A stretch of DNA of 22,287 nucleotides, taken from assembly GCA_905214225.1 (NCBI GenBank), contig CAJMLL010000041.1:1-22287 (forward strand). Direction: 5' to 3'. Of the stretch, positions 18,361-22,287 are shown piece after piece. The position numbers and the translations under genes were made by a program. Each line of letters begins with the position of its first letter. Position 1 is the stretch's first letter. The notes below the pieces were generated by a model, which saw only the letters and a list, made by a program, of their open reading frames with translations, was not told where the DNA came from and did not search any database. The stretch is from an uncultured bacterium. GTDB taxonomy: Bacteria; Bacillota; Clostridia; Peptostreptococcales; Anaerovoracaceae.

Positions 18361-18386
18361 CTCGTGGTTCAGACGAGCAGATGCTC
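18361..18386 (-). promoter_or_regulatory. Mutually exclusive hairpins at the rplA ribosome binding site
   Basis: On the minus strand CTCGT (18377-18373) can pair with ACGAG (18365-18361), which overlaps the rplA GAGGAGG site. Alternatively GAGC (18386-18383) pairs with GCTC (18378-18375), using bases of the first stem. Such an arrangement would allow translational switching, possibly by L1. The stems are short and no binding consensus was verified. Confidence 0.3.
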
Positions 18387-18408
18387 AGCTCCACTCTCCC
18401 ACAATGTG

Positions 18409-18834
18409 TTATTCTTCTACTGTGATGCCCATGCTGCGAGCAGTACCCTTGATCATGGATGTAGCAGCTTCGAGGCTTGCTGCATTCAGATCCGGCATCT
18501 TGGTCTTAGCGATCTCCTGAACCTGCTCAAGAGTAACCGTAGCAACCTTCTTCTTATTCGGCTCACCAGAAGCTGTATCAATGCCAGCTGCCTTCTTCAG
18601 AAGTACTGCTGCCGGCGGAGTTTTGGTGACGAATGTGAAAGATCTGTCCGCATAAACGGTGATTACTACAGGAATAACCATTCCCGGCTGGTCCTGAGTC
18701 TTGGCATTGAACTGCTTGCAGAAGTCCATAATGTTGACTCCGTGCTGTCCTAATGCAGGTCCTACAGGAGGTGCTGGGTTCGCCTTTCCGGCTTCAATCT
18801 GGAGTTTAATATAACCCTCGATTTTCTTTGCCAT
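18409..18834 (-). CDS. rplK: 50S ribosomal protein L11
   Basis: L11 forms the GTPase-associated centre at the base of the L7/L12 stalk and is needed for RelA activation and thiopeptide sensitivity. The 141-residue product shows [37 protein letters not shown] near the N-terminus (about 10-46) and [15 protein letters not shown] plus the C-terminal [12 protein letters not shown] rRNA-binding segment. The prolines of the [10 protein letters not shown] linker are intact. AAGGAGG precedes the ATG with 9-nt spacing. It is 18 nt after nusG and clearly part of the same transcript. Confidence 0.98.
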   Translation of the reverse strand: MAKKIEGYIKLQIEAGKANPAPPVGPALGQHGVNIMDFCKQFNAKTQDQPGMVIPVVITVYADRSFTFVTKTPPAAVLLKKAAGIDTASGEPNKKKVATVTLEQVQEIAKTKMPDLNAASLEAATSMIKGTARSMGITVEE

Positions 18835-18852
18835 AAATCGTGTCCTCCTTCC

Positions 18853-19440
18853 CTACTGTATTTTTTCCACCTGATCGAACTCAAGCTCGACAGGGGTATC
18901 TCTACCGAACATTGAAATGCGTACGGTCATGACCTGCTTTTCCGGGCTGATGTCGAGAATCTCACCCATGAAACTCTCGAACGGTCCGTTGATTACACGT
19001 ACCTGATCTCCGACTTCAACATCCAGATCGATATCTATCTTCTCGATTCCCATGCGTGCCACTTCTTCCGGCGTCAGAGGAATCGGTTCAGATCCATGTC
19101 CTACGAATCCGGTAACGCCCTGCGTGTTTCGCACGAGATACCAGGATTCATTGGTAACGACCATCTTAACGATCACATATCCAGGAAACATTTTTCTGGT
19201 TTTGACTTTTCTCTGGCCGTCCTTTACTTCAACAACGCTTTCTGTCGGTACTCGAACGTCCATAATCAGGTCCTGCAGGTTTCTGTTTTCGACCATTTTC
19301 AGGAGGCTGTCCTTCACCTTATTCTCATGTCCGGAATAAACATGAACGACATACCATTTTGCCTGTCCATCGCCGCGGACACCCTCACCCTCGAGCGGGG
19401 AGACGATGTTTCCTGTATTTTTCATCTCTGTGTCTGACAT
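18853..19440 (-). CDS. nusG: Transcription termination/antitermination factor NusG
   Basis: NusG binds RNA polymerase next to the clamp and affects pausing, termination and coupling. The 195-residue product has the NGN domain beginning at KWYVVHVYSGHENKVK (about 28) and a KOW domain at GDQVRVINGPFESFMGEI. The first 27 residues (MSDTEMKNTGNIVSPLEGEGVRGDGQA) precede the usual NGN start and are low-complexity; internal ATG at codon 6 is an alternative. I use the ATG at 19440, which has AGAAGG about 8 nt upstream. It lies between secE and rplK, the classic arrangement. Confidence 0.96.
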   Translation of the reverse strand: MSDTEMKNTGNIVSPLEGEGVRGDGQAKWYVVHVYSGHENKVKDSLLKMVENRNLQDLIMDVRVPTESVVEVKDGQRKVKTRKMFPGYVIVKMVVTNESWYLVRNTQGVTGFVGHGSEPIPLTPEEVARMGIEKIDIDLDVEVGDQVRVINGPFESFMGEILDISPEKQVMTVRISMFGRDTPVELEFDQVEKIQ

Positions 19441-19491
19441 CTGATGTACCTTCTTTTTACTCTTTTACTGGTGTGCAAGAAACGCGATTGA

Positions 19492-19803
19492 TTAACCGAG
19501 CGTAACACCGAGTGCTGCCTTAAGAGCAGTCAGCCAGCCGGTGTCGATCAGCCAGAATCCCAGCGCGAAAAGCGCACACGTAGCGATTACAACTACAGTG
19601 TAGCTGCCGAGTTCCTTGCGTGTCGGCCATACGACCTTGCTCATCTCACGTTTTACACCCTTCCAGTAATCACGACGGGAGTGCGGATTCTTCTTGCGTG
19701 CGGCACGCTCGCGGTTAGCGCGGGCAGCAGCCTTATGACGCTCTTCCTTGATCTCCTCTTTCGTGACTTCTTTCGGTTTCTGATTCTTTTTCTTATTCGA
19801 CAT
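19492..19803 (-). CDS. secE: Preprotein translocase subunit SecE
   Basis: SecE clamps the SecY channel in the plasma membrane. The 103-residue protein has a long charged cytoplasmic N-terminus (1-45), the conserved amphipathic stretch WKGVKREMSKVVWPTRKEL (about 47-66) and one membrane helix (YTVVVIATCALFALGFWLI). This single-helix form is typical of Gram-positive bacteria. The ATG at 19803 follows AAGAGG; the gene lies 15 nt after rpmG and 51 nt before nusG. Confidence 0.97.
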   Translation of the reverse strand: MSNKKKNQKPKEVTKEEIKEERHKAAARANRERAARKKNPHSRRDYWKGVKREMSKVVWPTRKELGSYTVVVIATCALFALGFWLIDTGWLTALKAALGVTLG

Positions 19804-19818
19804 TTCTGTGCCTCTTAA

Positions 19819-19968
19819 TTACTTGGTCTCCTTATGAACTGTCTCTTTCTTGCAGAACGGGCAGTACTTCTTCAGCTCCATACGATCAGGATTGTTCTTC
19901 TTATTCTTCATCGTGTTGTAGTTTCTCTGCTTGCACTCTGTGCATGCCAATGTTACCTTTACTCTCAT
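19819..19968 (-). CDS. rpmG: 50S ribosomal protein L33 (zinc-binding form)
   Basis: The 49-residue product [49 protein letters not shown] is a full-length L33. Cys9/Cys12 and Cys36/Cys39 make two CxxC pairs, so this is the zinc-requiring (C+) paralogue. Bacteria that also carry a C- form switch between them under zinc limitation; no second copy is visible here. CGGAGG lies 8 nt before the ATG. It is the first gene after the promoter at 20049-20077 and leads the rpmG-secE-nusG cluster. Confidence 0.97.
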   Translation of the reverse strand: MRVKVTLACTECKQRNYNTMKNKKNNPDRMELKKYCPFCKKETVHKETK

Positions 19969-19998
19969 TACCTCGGCCTCCGTTTTTTAACTAAAATT

Positions 19999-20020
19999 CA
20001 GAGCCGGGTTTCCAGCTCTG
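19999..20020 (-). promoter_or_regulatory. Leader hairpin upstream of rpmG
   Basis: On the minus strand CAGAGCTGG (20020-20012) and CCGGCTCTG (20007-19999) form a 9-bp stem with one G-T pair and an AAAC loop, followed by AATTTTAG. It lies about 22 nt after the predicted start. The short U-tract makes weak attenuation possible; it may also only stabilise the 5' end. Confidence 0.5.
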
Positions 20021-20048
20021 CAATAATTTCTCATAAAGTCACTCATTA

Positions 20049-20077
20049 ACTATACAATGCAAGTTCGTCAATGTCAA
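20049..20077 (-). promoter_or_regulatory. Promoter of the rpmG-secE-nusG-rplKA operon
   Basis: On the minus strand a perfect TTGACA (20077-20072) and TATAGT (20054-20049) are spaced by 17 bp. An AT-rich tract with A and T runs (20078-20110) lies upstream like an UP element. This strength is expected for ribosomal and secretion genes. The leader is about 74 nt. Confidence 0.8.
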
Positions 20078-20226
20078 CCATTTTTTTACATCAAAAAGTA
20101 AATTATTTCCAGCGGATTTTACACGATCCGCCTCTTCCTCACCTGTTTTCTGCGTCAGAAAGCCTGGGGCAGCAGAGGCGGTATTCCCTTACCGCTGCAG
20201 GCTGCGGGTGGATTTTGTCAGAGGCG
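20078..20226 (-). other. 3' region of the LCP gene with several hairpins
   Basis: No gene seen. An 8-bp hairpin AGAGGCGC-GTTA-GCGCCTCT spans the LCP stop codon. A second stem GCAGCGGTA/TACCGcctCTGC lies at 20172-20198. A third, GCGGAT/ATCCGC (20112-20117 and 20126-20131), is followed 10-20 nt later by a T-rich stretch and could be a weak terminator, but the U-run is too distant to call with confidence. Confidence 0.4.
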
Positions 20227-21984
20227 CTAACGCGCCTCTTCCAGCTTCTCGATCTTCTTCACAGCCTTATTCACGCTCTTCTTGCTCGGCCGCATCGCGT
20301 AAACCTGATAGTTTCCGGTGGAATAGCACTGGGTGAACTCGCCTGTTCCGTCCATGCCCTGTTTCTTGATGGTCCAGTGGTAGCCGCCTTTCAGCTGCAT
20401 GCGGATGAGGCTGCTGATCTCTCCCTGGGACATGTTAATCCGGATGTAGTTTCTGCTGGCATCCAGGATGCTTGAATAATGGGTCAGCAGGGTCTTGCTG
20501 CTGGTTACCTTCTTGATCATGGCTTCCATAACCTTGGCCTGGTCCCGGTTCCGCTGCAGGTCACCGTCCTCGAATGCGTGGCGCTCTCTCGCGAAAGCCA
20601 GTGCCTGCGCGCCGTTCAGGTGGTTCTTTCCCTTCTTGAACTCGAAGTAGCGCTGTCCGTGTGTGACAAATGCCTGTTTGGAATAGACGTCTACGCCGCC
20701 GATCGCGTTGATCACCTGTCTTACGGTCGAATAATTTACCTTTACATAATAGTTCATATCCAGTCCGGTCAGGTCTTCAACGGATTCCAGCGTCTGCTGA
20801 ATACCGTAGATCCCCGTATGGGTCAGCTTGTCTTCCACATTGTCCTTCTCCGTCAGGCGGATGATGTAATCGCGCGGAATGGACGTCAGCAGGATGGTGT
20901 GGGTTCTCGGATTTACGGTGACGATCATATTTACGTCGGAGCGCGAGACCGTATCGATATTTCCTGACGTATCCAGGCCGCTCAGATAGATATTGAACGG
21001 TGTCGTCGTTACGGATACATTCTTAGACAGATCCGCCGTGGATGCCTTGACCTTGATCTTTTTCAGGATCCTGGTCTTTTTCTTGAACGAGCTGTCCTTC
21101 TCCGCAATGCCAGAATAATGGCCGGCACTGAGCAGGGCCGCGCTGTCATTGTCATCTTCAAGCTTGTTTCCGATCTTTTTCAGGCTTGACTTGTAAATGT
21201 AACTGGCATCCGCATAGGACTGCAGCTTCTTTTTCGCCGCCGCGTCGCCGCTGCCCGCCTTGGAATACAGCATGACATCGCTTCCGTCCAGATCGCTGAT
21301 CGTCACATAGTCACTGTCTTTATTTACAACAACATAGTATTCCTGCGTCTGCGTCGTTACCGTTGTGGTGACTGAAGACAGGAACTGCGAGGTTTTATCC
21401 ATATTGCGGACCGCATACACGCCGCTCGCTGCAATTACGACAGACAAAATAAAACTGATCACTCTCCGCGACTTTTTAAACGCGCGGAAGAACATCGGAA
21501 TAAACAGCAAGAGGCCGACGACCACGACAGCGGTAACGATTCCGGCAAGCCATTTCCCCGGAAGCAGTCCGAATCCCAGCACGGTTTTTCCCGTCCAGGC
21601 CAGTACGCCCGCAAAAACAACCGCCCAGACCCGGATGATCCAGAACATCGGAGAATGATCCTGTCTCTTCTTATGCGCTCTTCTCTGCGCACGGTCAGAA
21701 TGCCGGCCGTCTGCGCTGCCGGTAGACTTCATCCGTTCCGCTTCTGGTGAACGGGAAATTCTCGGATTTCCAGAGTCCTGAGATGCGTATTTCTGCGCCC
21801 GGCGCGCCGAGGCATGGCCGCGGCCTGACGCAGAACGTGATTTCTTCTTCTCCTGTTCCTGCCGCTGCCTGTCCATCTCGTGCGCATGCGCCTCGGCCGC
21901 TTTTCTTCTGCGGTCGATTTCCTGCCTGCGCCGGATGGCTTCTTCTCTCAGCTGATCTGCACTCTTTTTCTGCTGATCCGACAT
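20227..21984 (-). CDS. LCP (LytR-CpsA-Psr) family cell-wall glycopolymer ligase
   Basis: LCP enzymes move undecaprenyl-linked teichoic acids or capsule onto peptidoglycan outside the membrane. The 585-residue protein has a long basic, Arg/Ser-rich cytoplasmic N-terminus (1-112), three membrane helices (about 113-130, 145-166, 175-192), an extracellular accessory region (about 200-325) and the LCP domain (about 328-500). Asp338, Asp350, Arg371, Arg466, Arg468 and Arg478 are present at exactly the spacing of the catalytic residues I recall for pneumococcal Cps2A (234, 246, 267, 362, 364, 374), so it looks active. The ATG at 21984 follows TAGGAG. It has its own promoter and sits upstream of rpmG. 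The glycopolymer cannot be told. Confidence 0.92.
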   Translation of the reverse strand: MSDQQKKSADQLREEAIRRRQEIDRRRKAAEAHAHEMDRQRQEQEKKKSRSASGRGHASARRAQKYASQDSGNPRISRSPEAERMKSTGSADGRHSDRAQRRAHKKRQDHSPMFWIIRVWAVVFAGVLAWTGKTVLGFGLLPGKWLAGIVTAVVVVGLLLFIPMFFRAFKKSRRVISFILSVVIAASGVYAVRNMDKTSQFLSSVTTTVTTQTQEYYVVVNKDSDYVTISDLDGSDVMLYSKAGSGDAAAKKKLQSYADASYIYKSSLKKIGNKLEDDNDSAALLSAGHYSGIAEKDSSFKKKTRILKKIKVKASTADLSKNVSVTTTPFNIYLSGLDTSGNIDTVSRSDVNMIVTVNPRTHTILLTSIPRDYIIRLTEKDNVEDKLTHTGIYGIQQTLESVEDLTGLDMNYYVKVNYSTVRQVINAIGGVDVYSKQAFVTHGQRYFEFKKGKNHLNGAQALAFARERHAFEDGDLQRNRDQAKVMEAMIKKVTSSKTLLTHYSSILDASRNYIRINMSQGEISSLIRMQLKGGYHWTIKKQGMDGTGEFTQCYSTGNYQVYAMRPSKKSVNKAVKKIEKLEEAR

Positions 21985-22006
21985 TATGATCTCCTATCTG
22001 AATTCC

Positions 22007-22032
22007 GGATACTGCGGAAAATCCGCGTATCC
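22007..22032 (-). promoter_or_regulatory. Hairpins in the LCP gene leader
   Basis: GGATAC-TGCGGA (22007-22018) and TCCGC-GTATCC (22022-22032) form an 11-bp stem with one bulged base, ending about 12 nt before the ribosome binding site. A second hairpin GCCGGC-CAGT-GCCGGC lies near 22052-22067. Neither has a U-run. They could affect translation or stability; function is inference. Confidence 0.45.
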
Positions 22033-22107
22033 GATACATTTCTGTTCCCCGCGCCGGCCAGTGCCGGCATGTATACATTACCATTCCTTGGAAAAGTTAA
22101 CTACTGA

Positions 22108-22136
22108 ATTATATCAACATGAAGATACAGTTTCAA
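22108..22136 (-). promoter_or_regulatory. Promoter of the LCP gene
   Basis: On the minus strand TTGAAA (22136-22131) and a perfect TATAAT (22113-22108) are separated by 17 bp. The predicted leader is about 117 nt. This makes the LCP gene a separate unit from whatever lies upstream. Confidence 0.78.
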
Positions 22137-22230
22137 TAAGTGACACAGAAACAACATTCTTAAAAAATATTAACGGCATGCCAGACAAAAAGCTTTTCTC
22201 CCGGACAGACATCAGCCCCTCCGGACAATG

Positions 22231-22275
22231 AAAAAAAGAGCCGCACTCCCAGCATCTCTGCTGAAAGCACAGCTC
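22231..22275 (-). terminator. Strong intrinsic terminator of an upstream gene outside the window
   Basis: On the minus strand two 17-nt arms (22275-22259 and 22254-22238) pair at every position, counting G-T wobbles, around a GAGA (GNRA-type) tetraloop, followed directly by seven Ts. It ends a minus-strand transcript whose gene lies beyond the right edge and isolates the LCP promoter. The stretch 22137-22230 between it and the promoter holds nothing I recognise. Confidence 0.85.
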
Positions 22276-22287
22276 TCATGATTTTCA

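Noticed and set aside
20078..20226. A tRNA gene between the LCP gene and rpmG, as tRNA genes are often found near rpmG-secE
   Set aside because: The hairpins present do not form a cloverleaf with a recognisable T-arm and acceptor stem.

Overview
This window is the core rpo/str ribosomal superoperon of a Gram-positive anaerobe, very probably a member of the class Clostridia (Bacillota). The basis is the gene order rpmG-secE-nusG-rplK-rplA-rplJ-rplL-rpoB-rpoC-...-rpsL-rpsG-fusA-tuf, the strong AAGGAGG-type ribosome binding sites, the long low-GC Gram-positive form of S12 (138 residues), the Clostridia-like RpoB and EF-G sequences, and an Rpn-type nuclease and an InlB-repeat secreted protein of kinds common in gut Clostridia. 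Family or genus cannot be fixed from this sequence alone. Every real gene found lies on the minus strand, so transcription runs from high to low coordinates.

Reading in the direction of transcription: a terminator of an unseen upstream gene (22231-22275) is followed by a promoter and an LCP-family cell-wall ligase (20227-21984). A consensus promoter at 20049-20077 then starts rpmG, secE, nusG, rplK and rplA. A classic L10 leader with an attenuator precedes rplJ-rplL. Between rplL and rpoB lie a strong terminator, a compact multi-hairpin structure and a new promoter for rpoB-rpoC, so RNA polymerase synthesis is partly separated from ribosomal protein synthesis.

The usual rpoC-to-rpsL junction is interrupted by about 4.8 kb of accessory DNA (3589-8435). 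It holds a secreted protein of 863 residues with three InlB B-repeats, an Rpn-family PD-(D/E)XK nuclease, each with its own promoter, and two directly repeated ~207-bp imperfect palindromes. Each palindrome sits 12-16 bp past a stop codon (rpoC and the InlB-repeat gene) and carries a near-identical long terminator hairpin. Degenerate pieces of the same repeat lie next to the left copy. This is the least ordinary part of the window.

The str operon (rpsL, rpsG, fusA, tuf) then restarts from its own promoter at 3560-3588. Its leader has a perfect 10-bp hairpin and a possible 18-codon leader ORF whose stop overlaps the rpsL start (TAATG). The rpsL-rpsG spacer is unusually long (300 nt). tuf is cut off by the window edge after 17 codons.
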